Below are positions 16,908 to 26,451 of a DNA stretch of 32,952 nt, piece after piece. A program made the position numbers and the translations under genes. This stretch comes from an uncultured Bacteroidales bacterium (GTDB lineage: Bacteria > Bacteroidota > Bacteroidia > Bacteroidales > Bacteroidaceae): NCBI GenBank assembly GCA_937876995.1, contig CALEFD010000096.1, positions 1 through 32,952 on the forward strand, written 5' to 3'. Position 1 is the first letter of the stretch; the number at the start of each line of letters is the position of its first letter. The notes under the pieces are model-generated. The model saw nothing but the letters and a program-made list of their open reading frames with translations, searched no databases and was not told the DNA's origin.

Positions 16908-18154
16908 ACACGTTTGTTTATACGATACAAACTTAAGATACAAAGCAAAAATAATAATATTTCTGCTAAAGACATAGCCCATGCAGCTATTTTTACTCCA
17001 TAGAGTGGCAAAAACGACAACATGAATAAAACGCTGAATACCCCAACAATCATCACAGACCTGAAGAAATATCGTTGTCCATTCATATTTATCAATCCCA
17101 CAATACCTACTAGATAGTTAATCTCTCCAAATAAGATAACCAATGTCATGATGCGGACTAATGGTATTGAATCTGTATAACCTTCACCACACAAAATATC
17201 CGTTATCTGTGGAGCAAATATATACACAAATGCCGTAATAATTGTAACGACTACTGAAAATGGCAGTGCTATTTTCTTGAGCAACGCAACATTTTCATGC
17301 AGACTTTTATTCTTAAAACGCAGGCTCAGATGTGGGAATAATGCCTGTGCAGCAGGTGATATTATTGACTGGAACCCTTTTACCACCTTTTCTGCCGCAG
17401 AATATATTCCTACTACTTCGTCTGATACGAACTGTTTAAGGATTATAACATTGGCATTTCTATATAAATTCATGCCAAAAGTTGAACCGAACACCTCTTT
17501 TCCCTCTTTTAGTTGTTGTTTAACATCTACCCATTTAACTCTGTGCAAACGTATATTAAATTGCTTATATACCAACATTATGCTAAGAATACCGGACAAC
17601 AGATATCCACAGGAATTCAATAAGATAAGTAGATAATAATCATTTGTTTCATGAATAAAAACAAATATCAGTATAGTAAACAGAATCTTAGAAGAGGCAT
17701 TAACTATCGTCATATACTTCATTCTTTCCAAGCCTTGAAAAAGCCATACAGGTGTAAAGATATCGCCCAAAACCATTCCCAGACTAAATACAAACATCAA
17801 AGTTCCTATCTGGTCTTTGAAAATCCAACGATTAAACAAAAACAATAGTACTGTAATAACCGTGGCTATCAAAGATTTTCCTGCTATTACCGAGTTGAAT
17901 ATATTTGATACGGCTTTACTATCTGTACGAGATTGAGAAATCTGTTTTGTTGCAGAAAAATTGAATCCATACGTACTAAACATTATTACGTATTGCGCTA
18001 TTGCATATATATATGAATATGCACCATAATTCTCCGTACCAATTATTCTTAGAATGTATGGCAATGTTACGAAAGGCAACAATACATTCAAGCCATTCAG
18101 TATGGATAGAGAGAAGAAATTCTCAATCTGTTGTTTATACCTACTTAATTGCAT
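16904..18154 (-). CDS. wzx: Polysaccharide flippase Wzx
   Basis: This 416-residue polytopic membrane protein has about 12 hydrophobic segments and the N-terminal signature LNVLLPFVTLPYILRIIGTENYG (spanning roughly 20-42) of the Wzx/MOP exporter superfamily. It should flip the undecaprenyl-linked repeat unit across the inner membrane for the adjacent Wzy-like polymerase. The gene start lies inside the last 14 bases of the polymerase gene and its stop overlaps the GT2 start, so translation is tightly coupled across three genes. Confidence 0.92.
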   Translation of the reverse strand: MQLSRYKQQIENFFSLSILNGLNVLLPFVTLPYILRIIGTENYGAYSYIYAIAQYVIMFSTYGFNFSATKQISQSRTDSKAVSNIFNSVIAGKSLIATVITVLLFLFNRWIFKDQIGTLMFVFSLGMVLGDIFTPVWLFQGLERMKYMTIVNASSKILFTILIFVFIHETNDYYLLILLNSCGYLLSGILSIMLVYKQFNIRLHRVKWVDVKQQLKEGKEVFGSTFGMNLYRNANVIILKQFVSDEVVGIYSAAEKVVKGFQSIISPAAQALFPHLSLRFKNKSLHENVALLKKIALPFSVVVTIITAFVYIFAPQITDILCGEGYTDSIPLVRIMTLVILFGEINYLVGIVGLINMNGQRYFFRSVMIVGVFSVLFMLSFLPLYGVKIAAWAMSLAEILLFLLCILSLYRINKRV

Positions 18155-19400
18155 GATTCGAACTAATTTGTGGTTCTTTACTGAATATCAATGAATCTGC
18201 AAACCATAAAATCAAGACTATGACAGGCAGTTCAAAAACAATCAAATGGAAATAGTAGAATTCGAACCATCCCATAGCCAATAATCCACATTCAAAAAAG
18301 TATATGGTGTACATATATATATTATTCCATTTCAAAGCCAACAATCTTAAAATGTACATAATAGTACTGGACAACAATATATACCATATAAACTGCCAAC
18401 CATTAGTATATATGAACAAAGTTCCAAAAAAAGTGCGCACATTTGTTAAATTGATACCTGAATGAAAATAATATGGATTTATTGGACTTACTAATTCACC
18501 GCTACCTGTAATTACATTTATCAGGTTAATAACAGGTGCCCACAAAATCTCAAATTCACCAGAATCGGGAAAGCCTAACTGCATATCTATACTTAATCCA
18601 TAGGTACCACTAACCAAATAATGAGAAAAGTGTTCAACAACATAAGTAAACATCTCTGAAGTTACCTCATCTTTATTTGCAGCAATCATAGGTAACACCA
18701 GATATGCGAATATAAAGATTAAGAATCCTCCAAATAACAGATACAGAAAAAAAGAGAGTTTTAACTGTACTTTTCCGGTAAATAATCTCAATGACATACC
18801 TGCCACGATAGGTATAATAATCCACCCCTTGACATTATAACATATACTTACAAAACAGAACATCAGTATTATAACCCATAGCCACACACTCTTTTTATCT
18901 ACATAATAGACTGCCATAATCAACAAAGGAATTGTTAAAATACGCAGATGTCCCCACAAACCTTGCCCTGCATAATTCAAGCCAAAATCATCTGAACCTA
19001 TATAGAAGTTGGTGGTTCCCATAAAGCTATAAGTTCTATACACAAAGAGAAGACACAATAGAACAGACAGCCATATCAAAAAAGGTGGCATTGTGCGCTC
19101 CTGGATTGTATTATTGCTTAATTTTATATCTGTTTTTTGAGTAATAAATGCTAACGACAGACTGGGTATAGCAAATATCAAAAGACCTACTATCCAAAAT
19201 ATAATGCTGGGATAGTAAAATTCAACAAAACCTAATCGGCCTGACAAGACTAATGACAGTATAAGTATTATTATATATGGCAGCATCAGAAAATTAAGAG
19301 GAGTGTAAACAGTTCTCCAGGCTTTGATTTCCAGATAACAAAGCACAACTACCTCTATGAAGAAAGTTATCAGTATAAGTATATTGTGAAAACTACCCAT
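18141..19400 (-). CDS. wzy: Wzy-like O-antigen/capsule repeat-unit polymerase
   Basis: This 419-residue protein has about 11-12 hydrophobic segments and one large loop (about 240-330) that contains YVVEHFSHYLVSGTYGLS and NPYYFHSGINLTNVRTFFG, the pattern of oligosaccharide repeat-unit polymerases. These sequences diverge quickly, so the call relies on topology and on its place between the chain-length regulator and the flippase. It would polymerise flipped units in the periplasm. A TATTTTTG -7-like element ends only four bases before the ATG (19405-19412, minus strand), which could start a near-leaderless transcript, though the AT-rich context makes this weak. Confidence 0.8.
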   Translation of the reverse strand: MGSFHNILILITFFIEVVVLCYLEIKAWRTVYTPLNFLMLPYIIILILSLVLSGRLGFVEFYYPSIIFWIVGLLIFAIPSLSLAFITQKTDIKLSNNTIQERTMPPFLIWLSVLLCLLFVYRTYSFMGTTNFYIGSDDFGLNYAGQGLWGHLRILTIPLLIMAVYYVDKKSVWLWVIILMFCFVSICYNVKGWIIIPIVAGMSLRLFTGKVQLKLSFFLYLLFGGFLIFIFAYLVLPMIAANKDEVTSEMFTYVVEHFSHYLVSGTYGLSIDMQLGFPDSGEFEILWAPVINLINVITGSGELVSPINPYYFHSGINLTNVRTFFGTLFIYTNGWQFIWYILLSSTIMYILRLLALKWNNIYMYTIYFFECGLLAMGWFEFYYFHLIVFELPVIVLILWFADSLIFSKEPQISSNHAIK

Positions 19401-19429
19401 AGAGCAAAAATATATAATACTTCTGATTA

Positions 19430-20488
19430 CTATTTATCTATAATACGGTCCTTTAGTATTATCCAAAAAGCTGTACCAAAAAAAGCAAGGAAAACATATA
19501 ACAATCCCATCATCATCTTTTTTGGGGAAGATGCTTTATATGGAAGAATCGGAGGCTCCACAACCACCACCACAGGAGTACTTTCCAACAGTTTTGAACG
19601 AGTTATCTCTAATTGTTGTGCCAATTGATTATATACATTGAATGCTACCTCCTGTTCATTCTGGAGTCTGTCCATTTCTATCTGATATTGCATCTTTGTT
19701 ATATTCTGATGCTTATCATAATACTCTGCATACGCCTGCTTGGCTTTTAAATATTTTGACTGCGATTCACTAAAGATTCTTTCAGTCTGTTCATAATCTG
19801 ATTTTGCCTTTGCGGTTCTGTAATCCTTTATATATTCTTGCAGTTTATCAGAAACTACCTGAGTCATTTTTGCTGCCACATGAGGATCCTGCATTGTAAC
19901 AGATAAAGTTATAACACTTGTTCCCTTATCTACGTTTACACCTATTTTTTCATTTAGTGAACGCATAACCAACTGCTGGCGTCTTGATAGAATATAATTA
20001 TTATTTTTAACAGATGGTAAAACTGAATCTACAGAAAGGTTGTTCTTCATTTTTTGTATCATTTTACCAGGTGCTCCAATTATTGAAATCCACCAAGGAT
20101 CTCTCTGATACTCCTTAATGTATTCATATAAGGTAACATTGATTGTATCTCTTTTATATTTCGCAGCAACTTCTGTTTCCAAAAGTTCACACAAAAAAGG
20201 AACAGACGAAACAATTTGAGGGTATAATTCGGGATATAAAGCATCTTCACTTCCAGAACCCAAATCTATTCCCGCCATAGAAGCTAAAGAACTAATTGAA
20301 CCAGACATAGACATTCCTGATGAAAATTCAGGAGCTAATACTACTGTCGAAGTATATTCTTTAGGAATACTATAAGCTACTATTATGGAAAGCAAACCAC
20401 CAATAAAAACATTAATTATCAGGCGTTTGCGTTTACTCCACAACAACATAACAATTGAGATAATATCTCTTAGACCATTATTCTCCAT
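19430..20488 (-). CDS. wzz: Wzz-type polysaccharide chain-length determinant
   Basis: This 352-residue inner-membrane protein has one membrane helix at about 23-41 and a second at about 327-346. Between them is a periplasmic Wzz domain with a coiled-coil segment (about 220-275) and a proline-rich run PPILPYKASSPKK just before the second helix, as in polysaccharide co-polymerases. It lacks the cytoplasmic tyrosine-kinase domain of Wzc proteins, and no separate kinase or phosphatase gene is in the locus. It sets chain length together with the Wzy-like polymerase. The start follows the SLBB gene stop by five bases. Confidence 0.9.
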   Translation of the reverse strand: MENNGLRDIISIVMLLWSKRKRLIINVFIGGLLSIIVAYSIPKEYTSTVVLAPEFSSGMSMSGSISSLASMAGIDLGSGSEDALYPELYPQIVSSVPFLCELLETEVAAKYKRDTINVTLYEYIKEYQRDPWWISIIGAPGKMIQKMKNNLSVDSVLPSVKNNNYILSRRQQLVMRSLNEKIGVNVDKGTSVITLSVTMQDPHVAAKMTQVVSDKLQEYIKDYRTAKAKSDYEQTERIFSESQSKYLKAKQAYAEYYDKHQNITKMQYQIEMDRLQNEQEVAFNVYNQLAQQLEITRSKLLESTPVVVVVEPPILPYKASSPKKMMMGLLYVFLAFFGTAFWIILKDRIIDK

Positions 20489-20493
20489 ATCTC

Positions 20494-22980
20494 TTATCTA
20501 AACAGATTCAACAATGCAATAACTACTGTAGCCAACGATGCCGATGTTGAACTCAAACTGAGAATTTCTGATGTAGTCATACCATCGCGTTCACCCTTTG
20601 AAGGCACCACTATTTCGCAGCCTGGTTGAATCAGTCTGGAAGATGCCTTCCTTGCCTTGGCTACAGAACCATTCATATAGATAACGTATGCCTTGCTCTT
20701 TTTGGCATTTTGGGTATATCCACCGGCCTTATCGACATAATACTTCAAACGTTTACCTTGATTGTAAGAAATTGTGTTAGAATACATAACTTCACCGTTC
20801 ATCTTTACCGTGTTAGTAAATTCCGGCACAATTATACGGTCTCCGTCACGCAAAGTAATATCTTCATCGCCACCCGGCTTCTCCATTGCCCTTTTCAGGT
20901 CTATACCCACATAAAAAGTTGTAGCCATATCAATTGATGCCAACGCAAGAGAATCGTCTGCCGATATTATCTTTGCAAGATTCTTCATGCGCATACGCTC
21001 ATCTTCTGTCATAGTTCGCTCCAAACGTGCACCTTCAGGATAAGCTTCTGAGGTAAACAAACCAGCACGTTCAATCAAATCGCTAAGACGTTCGTTGTTG
21101 GTTTTTAGTGAATAGTTACCCGGGAACAGAACTTCGCCATCTACTATAACACGTTTAATATCAATATGACCCGGACTTTTACGTACATAAACTTCGTCAA
21201 AAGGTTTCAAAGTGAAGTCGTTTGCCATTATTTTCAGATTCTCATCTATGCTGAATGAATAGATTTCAGAAATAGTATCCGATGCGGATATTGCATTCCT
21301 GTCACTCTTTTTGCGAACCACATCAATTTTGGATATTGAAGCCGATTCCTTTAAACCGCCTGCCTGTAAAATAAGGTCTTCAATATGAGTATTATCAGAA
21401 TACTGATATTTCCCCGGGAACAACACTTCGCCATATATCTGCAATACAGGCACCTCTCTTACATCAAACAGACTTGGTATAAACAAAACATCACCGTTTC
21501 TGAGTTCAATATCTGCTACATTTCCGGCCAGCAAACCCTCTATATCTACGGATTGATTGACCAAAGTCTTATCCGGATTTGTACGATTCAAAAGAGCACG
21601 ACCCATAAAAGCATCTTCGCGAATGCCACCAGCTATTTCAACAAGTTTTTTTACACTGTTTGTGTTTTCGTCTATCTGAAACTGTCCCGGACGATATACC
21701 GCACCTCTAATCTCAACCATATTGGCAAAAGTGGACTGTATGGAATCCACATATATGGAATCGCCATCCGTCAGAAGGAAAGAGGACTGTTGTTCTACAG
21801 GCACAGTAAATATTTGGCGTTGCAATTCACCCATACGAATAACACGCAAATCCTTTTTGTAAGCATCGGCAGAAAGACCTCCGGCATACTCCACAAGCTG
21901 TTGCAGAGATTCGGTCTCTTTCATTTCATATAACATCGGACGACGTATTCTACCCTCTATGGCAACCATAGTTTTGTATGGCGATACAATAATAACATCA
22001 TTATCGTTAAGACGTATATCTTTGGACAAGTTACCATTATGCAGGTAGTCATATATATCTACAGACGCTATCTCCTTGTTATTACGGTATAGCTTGATAT
22101 CACGCATTGTACCCAAATCATTCACACCGCCAGCCATATAAAGAGCATTGAAGATGGTGGCAAATGATGACAAAACGTATGTTCCGGGATTTTCCACTTC
22201 GCCCATTACATTAACCTGAATTGAACGTGCCTGACCTAGTGTGAGATTGATTTCTGAACTCTTGTTTTCATCATCAAGACCTGCATATATCTGCCCGAAA
22301 ACTCTTTTAATATGTTTATTGGCTTCGGTAACTGTCATTCCATTCAAATAGACCGGTCCCAGATTTTCTACCATAATACTGCCATCGGGCGATATTATCT
22401 CTCTGATTGTCATCTGCGATGCTCCCCAAATATCAATTATTACCTCATCGCCGGCACCTAATTTGTAATCTTTAGGTGTGGCAATATTCATACTTGGTTC
22501 AAAAGAGAGTTCCTTATTCTGAAATATGCTGTGACCATATATTTCCCTTTTCAGAGGCATAAATGACTGCTTTAGCAGGTACATGGAATCTATAAAAAGA
22601 AACATTGATTCATTATACATTACCTGCAACTTCTCCTCTTCGGACATCTTTGTTGCCTCTTTTCTCTCATCTTCTGTCTGTATAAGATTCAGAGTGCTGT
22701 TAGCTGAATTTCTGGTACGAGACTGTACAGTTTTATCACCAGACAGAGTATTGCCCATTATACCTGTTGACTGCTGCTTTTCGTACTTTTCACGCATTGA
22801 CTGTAGCTGCTGTATAGTAACACCACGCCTATTCAATTCGTAAACTATCTGTTCTTGTGGAACACCCTTTTCTTGTTGTTCCGTAATAAACTCTATTATT
22901 CTATCCTCTGACATCTGAGCCGATACTGTCAGCGCAGCAGATGCAAGCAACATAATAGACAACAACACCCTTTTAATCAT
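20494..22980 (-). CDS. Wza-like outer-membrane polysaccharide export protein (SLBB repeats)
   Basis: This 828-residue protein has a signal peptide (1-21, ...LTVSA|Q), a charged Gln/Glu-rich N-terminal segment, a poly-export domain (about 168-255, KLGAGDEVIIDIWG) and then six SLBB-type repeats. Each repeat carries a motif like GEVLFPGKY or GAVYRPGQF followed by a turn such as LVEIAGG. The C-terminal helix (LATVVIALLNLF) may insert in the outer membrane. It is about twice the length of E. coli Wza because of the added repeats, and there is no lipobox cysteine. The ATG at 22980 gives the signal peptide directly and lies 10 bases after the upstream stop; the reading from 23007 would overlap that gene. 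Confidence 0.9.
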   Translation of the reverse strand: MIKRVLLSIMLLASAALTVSAQMSEDRIIEFITEQQEKGVPQEQIVYELNRRGVTIQQLQSMREKYEKQQSTGIMGNTLSGDKTVQSRTRNSANSTLNLIQTEDERKEATKMSEEEKLQVMYNESMFLFIDSMYLLKQSFMPLKREIYGHSIFQNKELSFEPSMNIATPKDYKLGAGDEVIIDIWGASQMTIREIISPDGSIMVENLGPVYLNGMTVTEANKHIKRVFGQIYAGLDDENKSSEINLTLGQARSIQVNVMGEVENPGTYVLSSFATIFNALYMAGGVNDLGTMRDIKLYRNNKEIASVDIYDYLHNGNLSKDIRLNDNDVIIVSPYKTMVAIEGRIRRPMLYEMKETESLQQLVEYAGGLSADAYKKDLRVIRMGELQRQIFTVPVEQQSSFLLTDGDSIYVDSIQSTFANMVEIRGAVYRPGQFQIDENTNSVKKLVEIAGGIREDAFMGRALLNRTNPDKTLVNQSVDIEGLLAGNVADIELRNGDVLFIPSLFDVREVPVLQIYGEVLFPGKYQYSDNTHIEDLILQAGGLKESASISKIDVVRKKSDRNAISASDTISEIYSFSIDENLKIMANDFTLKPFDEVYVRKSPGHIDIKRVIVDGEVLFPGNYSLKTNNERLSDLIERAGLFTSEAYPEGARLERTMTEDERMRMKNLAKIISADDSLALASIDMATTFYVGIDLKRAMEKPGGDEDITLRDGDRIIVPEFTNTVKMNGEVMYSNTISYNQGKRLKYYVDKAGGYTQNAKKSKAYVIYMNGSVAKARKASSRLIQPGCEIVVPSKGERDGMTTSEILSLSSTSASLATVVIALLNLFR

Positions 22981-22990
22981 ATTGTCTTGT

Positions 22991-23644
22991 TTAAAATTTC
23001 TTACCACTTACTATTGACAAAACTGTCTTTACAATAATTTTCAAATCAAGGAATAATGACCTGTTATCCAGATAATCAAGGTCATATTCCAATCTTTTCA
23101 ACATCTTATCCATTGTATCTGTATAACCGTTGTATATAGTAGCATAAGATGTTATACCCGGACGCATCAGATAGACATAATGATAGTTATCTGTCTCTCT
23201 GTTTATCTGATCTATAAAATACTGACGTTCTGGACGTGGTCCTACAAAAGACATATCGCCCTTCAAAACATTCCAAAGTTGTGGAAGTTCATCTAAATGA
23301 TGAGCACGCAGGAAGCGTCCGAATGGAGTCAAATGTCTGTTTCGCTCCTCTTCAAGACGTGGAATACCATCCGATTCTGCATTGACATGCATTGTTCTGA
23401 ACTTGTATATCATAAATGGCTTTCCTTTGTAGCCTATTCGCTCCTGCTTGAATATTATCGGTCCATCATCAAAGAGCAATACTATAGAAAATATCAACAT
23501 CAATGGGGAGAGCAAAAGCAGCCCCATAAAGGAAAACACTATATCAAAAGTACGTTTCAGGAATCTCTGAGACTTTGACATCGCATCAAAATGTTCTTTC
23601 TCTTTTCGATTACCCTTATAGCTGTTTATCTTGTAATTCTGCAT
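22991..23644 (-). CDS. Initiating undecaprenyl-phosphate sugar-phosphate transferase
   Basis: This 217-residue enzyme matches the catalytic core of WcaJ/PglC-type bacterial sugar transferases. It has one hydrophobic re-entrant helix (about 33-58), KFRTM (81-85), the LDELPQ block with the Asp-Glu dyad (118-119) and SFVGPRPE (132-139). It transfers a sugar phosphate to undecaprenyl phosphate and begins repeat-unit assembly. The small size places it with PglC-like monotopic enzymes, without the extra N-terminal membrane domain of WcaJ. It is the first gene of the polysaccharide operon. Start at 23644 or at the internal ATG at 23581 is possible. No convincing promoter was seen upstream. Confidence 0.92.
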   Translation of the reverse strand: MQNYKINSYKGNRKEKEHFDAMSKSQRFLKRTFDIVFSFMGLLLLSPLMLIFSIVLLFDDGPIIFKQERIGYKGKPFMIYKFRTMHVNAESDGIPRLEEERNRHLTPFGRFLRAHHLDELPQLWNVLKGDMSFVGPRPERQYFIDQINRETDNYHYVYLMRPGITSYATIYNGYTDTMDKMLKRLEYDLDYLDNRSLFLDLKIIVKTVLSIVSGKKF

Positions 23645-23740
23645 AATATTTCTGTTACATATAGTAAACGAAGAATGGCTGTAAAAATTGTATATACATC
23701 CTAAAAAACCACAACTTCTTAAAGTATCACCAAAAAACCG

Positions 23741-23748
23741 TACCTTTG
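23741..23748 (+). promoter_or_regulatory. fabD: fabD promoter (-7 element)
   Basis: TACCTTTG fits TAnnTTTG and predicts a start near 23753, giving a leader of about 85 bases to the fabD ATG. No TTTG lies at the expected -33 position. The leader can fold through CGCAATT (23752-23758) with AATTGCG (23788-23794), with inner pairing CGG/CCG. Confidence 0.5.
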
Positions 23749-23837
23749 CAACGCAATTCGGTTATTGGTTATGCCATTTCCGCCTAAAATTGCGCAAATT
23801 TAGTGAAATACAGTATAATAAACAAATACATTTAAAA

Positions 23838-24701
23838 ATGAAAGCATTTGTATTCCCAGGTCAGGGTGCCCAATTCTCAGGAATGGGTAAAGACCTTTAT
23901 GAACAACACGACATTGTGAAACGACTATTTGATGATGCAAACAATATTCTAGGTTTTGACATAACCGGAATAATGTTTAATGGCAGTGATGAGGATTTAC
24001 GTCGTACGGACATAACCCAACCGGCAGTATTTATACATTCTGTAGCTGTTGCACGCGCCATGGCTGATGATTTCAAACCCGATATGGTGGCAGGTCATTC
24101 ACTTGGTGAATTTTCAGCGCTTGTAGCAGCAGGTGCATTATCATTTAAAAGCGGTCTTGAACTTGTGGCAAAACGTGCCAATGCCATGCAAAAGGCTTGC
24201 GAAATGGTACCAGGCACTATGGCTGCCATAATCAATTTGGAAGACGATAAAATTGAATCAATATGTAAATCTTTATGCGACAAAGGTTTAACAGTTGTCC
24301 CAGCCAACTATAACAGCCCAGGACAAGTAGTAATTTCAGGTTCAAAAGAGGCTATTGAGCAGGCTTGCCCGCTTATGCTTGAAGCAGGTGCCAAACGCGC
24401 ATTGCCACTGGTTGTAGGCGGAGCATTCCATTCACCACTTATGACCCCTGCTAAGGATGAACTGGCAAAAGCTATTGCAGAAACAGAATTCAGCAATCCA
24501 ATATGTCCTGTTTATCAGAATGTTGATGCCTTGCCTCACACCAATGCAGAAGAGATTAAACAGAATTTGGTAACTCAGCTGAATTCACCTGTACGTTGGA
24601 CACAGAGTGTACTCAATATGGTAGCCGATGGAGCAGAAGAGTTTACGGAATGTGGCCCCGGTACAGTTTTAACTAATCTTATAAAAAGAATTCGCAAATG
24701 A
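23838..24701 (+). CDS. fabD: Malonyl-CoA:ACP transacylase FabD
   Basis: This 287-residue enzyme loads malonyl groups onto acyl carrier protein for fatty-acid synthesis. It has FPGQGAQFSGMG (6-17), the nucleophile in GHSLGE (Ser88), Arg113 in KRANAM and His198 in AFHSPLM, so the catalytic residues of the family are present. The start at 23838 is chosen because the protein then begins MKAFVFPGQG as its relatives do, and the promoter lies upstream; an open frame extending to 23688 would place the promoter inside the gene. Its stop overlaps the next start by four bases. Confidence 0.95.
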   Translation: MKAFVFPGQGAQFSGMGKDLYEQHDIVKRLFDDANNILGFDITGIMFNGSDEDLRRTDITQPAVFIHSVAVARAMADDFKPDMVAGHSLGEFSALVAAGALSFKSGLELVAKRANAMQKACEMVPGTMAAIINLEDDKIESICKSLCDKGLTVVPANYNSPGQVVISGSKEAIEQACPLMLEAGAKRALPLVVGGAFHSPLMTPAKDELAKAIAETEFSNPICPVYQNVDALPHTNAEEIKQNLVTQLNSPVRWTQSVLNMVADGAEEFTECGPGTVLTNLIKRIRK

Positions 24702-26374
24702 CAACCGATAAAATTGTCATATATCAGATATTTACCCGATTATTCTGCAATAGTGGTAACGGCAACATTACAAACGGAAGCAAAGAGACCAATGGATGTG
24801 GCAAACTAAACAGTTTTGATGAAAATGTTCTGCAGACTATCAGAAAACAGGGAGTTACACACATCTGGTTTACAGGAGTTATAGCCCACGCATCACGTAC
24901 AGACTACAGTAGATATGGCATACCTACATCACATTCTGCTACTGTCAAGGGCAATGCGGGTTCTCCATACGCCATAAGAGATTATTTTGACATTGATCCC
25001 GATTTGGCTGTAAATGTACGTTGCAGAATGAAGGAGTTTACCAATTTGGTGGACCGCGTTCATGCCCAAGGAATGAAGTTTATTATGGACTTTGTACCTA
25101 ACCATGTAGCACGTGAATACAAGTCTATAAAACGACCAAAAAAGTACGATGACTTGGGAGAAAATGACAATAAGAACTACCGATTTGACAAGGATAATAA
25201 CTTCTACTATATGCCTGGCGAAAAGTTAGCCGGTGCAGTAGATTGGGAGGGTTATGTAGAAGAACCTGCAAAAGCAACAGGTAATGACCGTTTTGACGCC
25301 TACCCCAACCTGTTTGATTGGTACGAAACAGTAAAGCTAAATTATGGTGTTGACTATAAGAATCAGACCAATCACTTTGACCCTATACCTGATACCTGGT
25401 TCAAAATGAGAGATATACTATTGTACTGGGCAGAAAAAGGCATAGACGGTTTTCGCTGCGATATGGCAGAAATGGTTCCTGTTGAATTCTGGCATTGGGC
25501 AATAGAAGAGATAAAACAGAAGTATCCGCACATATTTTTTATAGCAGAGATATACAATCCCGGTGCATATTCTGCATACACACAATATGGACACTTTGAC
25601 TATCTTTATGATAAGGTTGGAATGTACGATACACTACGTGCAGTTACTATAGGTTCACAGTCGGCAACAGCCATAACATCTTGTTGGCAAAACATAGGTG
25701 AAAACGGCGAAAAGATGCTCCATTTTATGGAAAATCACGATGAACAGCGTATAGCATCTGACTTCTTTGCCGGAAATGGAATTAAAGGACGTCCGTCTAT
25801 GGTTGTATCAGCCTGTATTGATAAATGCCCTATTATGTGCTATGCCGGCCAGGAGTTAGGCGAAAGAGGTATGGACAACGAAGGTTTCAGCGGAACTGAC
25901 GGCCGAAGCACAATATTTGATTATTGGGCTCCCGACACTCTGTCAAGGTGGTATAAAGATGGAGAACTGTCCGACAAACATCTTACCAGAGAAGAGATTG
26001 ATTTAAAATCATTCTACAGCAGGTTATTTAATATATGCACCACAGAAAACGCAATAGGTAAAGGTCTGTTTTTCGATTTGATGTATGTTAATCCTGATTC
26101 TGAGCAGTTCAATGCACATAAGGAGTACGCTTTTTTAAGAAAGTACAACAATGAAATGTTACTTATTGTAGCGAACTTCAGTGACAAAACGCAACAATCT
26201 CAGGTTGTAATACCTGAACATGCATTCAGTTACCTACAGATAGAAAACAGAGGCAGAGTAAATGCAGTAGAATTGTTCACAGGGCAGAATGTAACAATAG
26301 ATTTGCAACCAGATTCACCTGTCAACGTACAAATTCCGGCAAACGGCGCCATAATACTTAAATGTAAGGCATAA
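24698..26374 (+). CDS. GH13 alpha-amylase-family glycoside hydrolase, cytoplasmic
   Basis: This 558-residue protein has a (beta/alpha)8 GH13 domain with all four family regions: DFVPNH (131-136), GFRCDMAE with nucleophile Asp255, FIAEIYNP with acid/base Glu284, and MENHDEQ with Asp348. The C-terminal beta domain (about 465-558) ends PANGAIILK. No signal peptide is present, so it acts on intracellular alpha-glucans or maltodextrins rather than on dietary starch; exact specificity (alpha-amylase, glucosidase or branching-related) is uncertain. It overlaps fabD by four bases (ATGA), which implies translational coupling. A strong hairpin terminator follows. Confidence 0.88.
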   Translation: MTTDKIVIYQIFTRLFCNSGNGNITNGSKETNGCGKLNSFDENVLQTIRKQGVTHIWFTGVIAHASRTDYSRYGIPTSHSATVKGNAGSPYAIRDYFDIDPDLAVNVRCRMKEFTNLVDRVHAQGMKFIMDFVPNHVAREYKSIKRPKKYDDLGENDNKNYRFDKDNNFYYMPGEKLAGAVDWEGYVEEPAKATGNDRFDAYPNLFDWYETVKLNYGVDYKNQTNHFDPIPDTWFKMRDILLYWAEKGIDGFRCDMAEMVPVEFWHWAIEEIKQKYPHIFFIAEIYNPGAYSAYTQYGHFDYLYDKVGMYDTLRAVTIGSQSATAITSCWQNIGENGEKMLHFMENHDEQRIASDFFAGNGIKGRPSMVVSACIDKCPIMCYAGQELGERGMDNEGFSGTDGRSTIFDYWAPDTLSRWYKDGELSDKHLTREEIDLKSFYSRLFNICTTENAIGKGLFFDLMYVNPDSEQFNAHKEYAFLRKYNNEMLLIVANFSDKTQQSQVVIPEHAFSYLQIENRGRVNAVELFTGQNVTIDLQPDSPVNVQIPANGAIILKCKA

Positions 26375-26396
26375 AATTCATTAATAGCTATAATTA

Positions 26397-26430
26397 AGAA
26401 GCCTGCAAACTTTTCAGTATGCAGGCTTCT
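26397..26430. terminator. Bidirectional hairpin terminator between GH13 gene and carB
   Basis: A perfect 11-bp inverted repeat, AGAAGCCTGCA (26397-26407) and TGCAGGCTTCT (26420-26430), with a 12-base loop lies between two convergent genes. The T-tracts on either side are short and broken, but stem strength and position suggest it terminates both transcripts. Confidence 0.7.
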
Positions 26431-26451
26431 ACTATATATCAATTCAATTTT

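Noticed and set aside
16908..16982. A 25-residue N-terminal extension of the GT2 protein
   Set aside because: It lies inside the flippase coding sequence in another frame; the ATGA overlap at 16907 gives the conserved N-terminus.
21385..21933. A 182-codon open frame on the plus strand inside the SLBB gene
   Set aside because: It is antisense to the SLBB repeats; its length follows from the AT-rich, repeat-biased codons of the real gene, and no promoter or start context supports it.
20494..22980. DNA-level tandem repeat array in the SLBB gene
   Set aside because: The protein repeats are similar only in key residues and the DNA copies are too diverged to form a repeat array.
23688..23837. A 50-codon N-terminal extension of fabD
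   Set aside because: It contains the predicted promoter TACCTTTG and is unlike any FabD N-terminus; the ATG at 23838 gives the family start.
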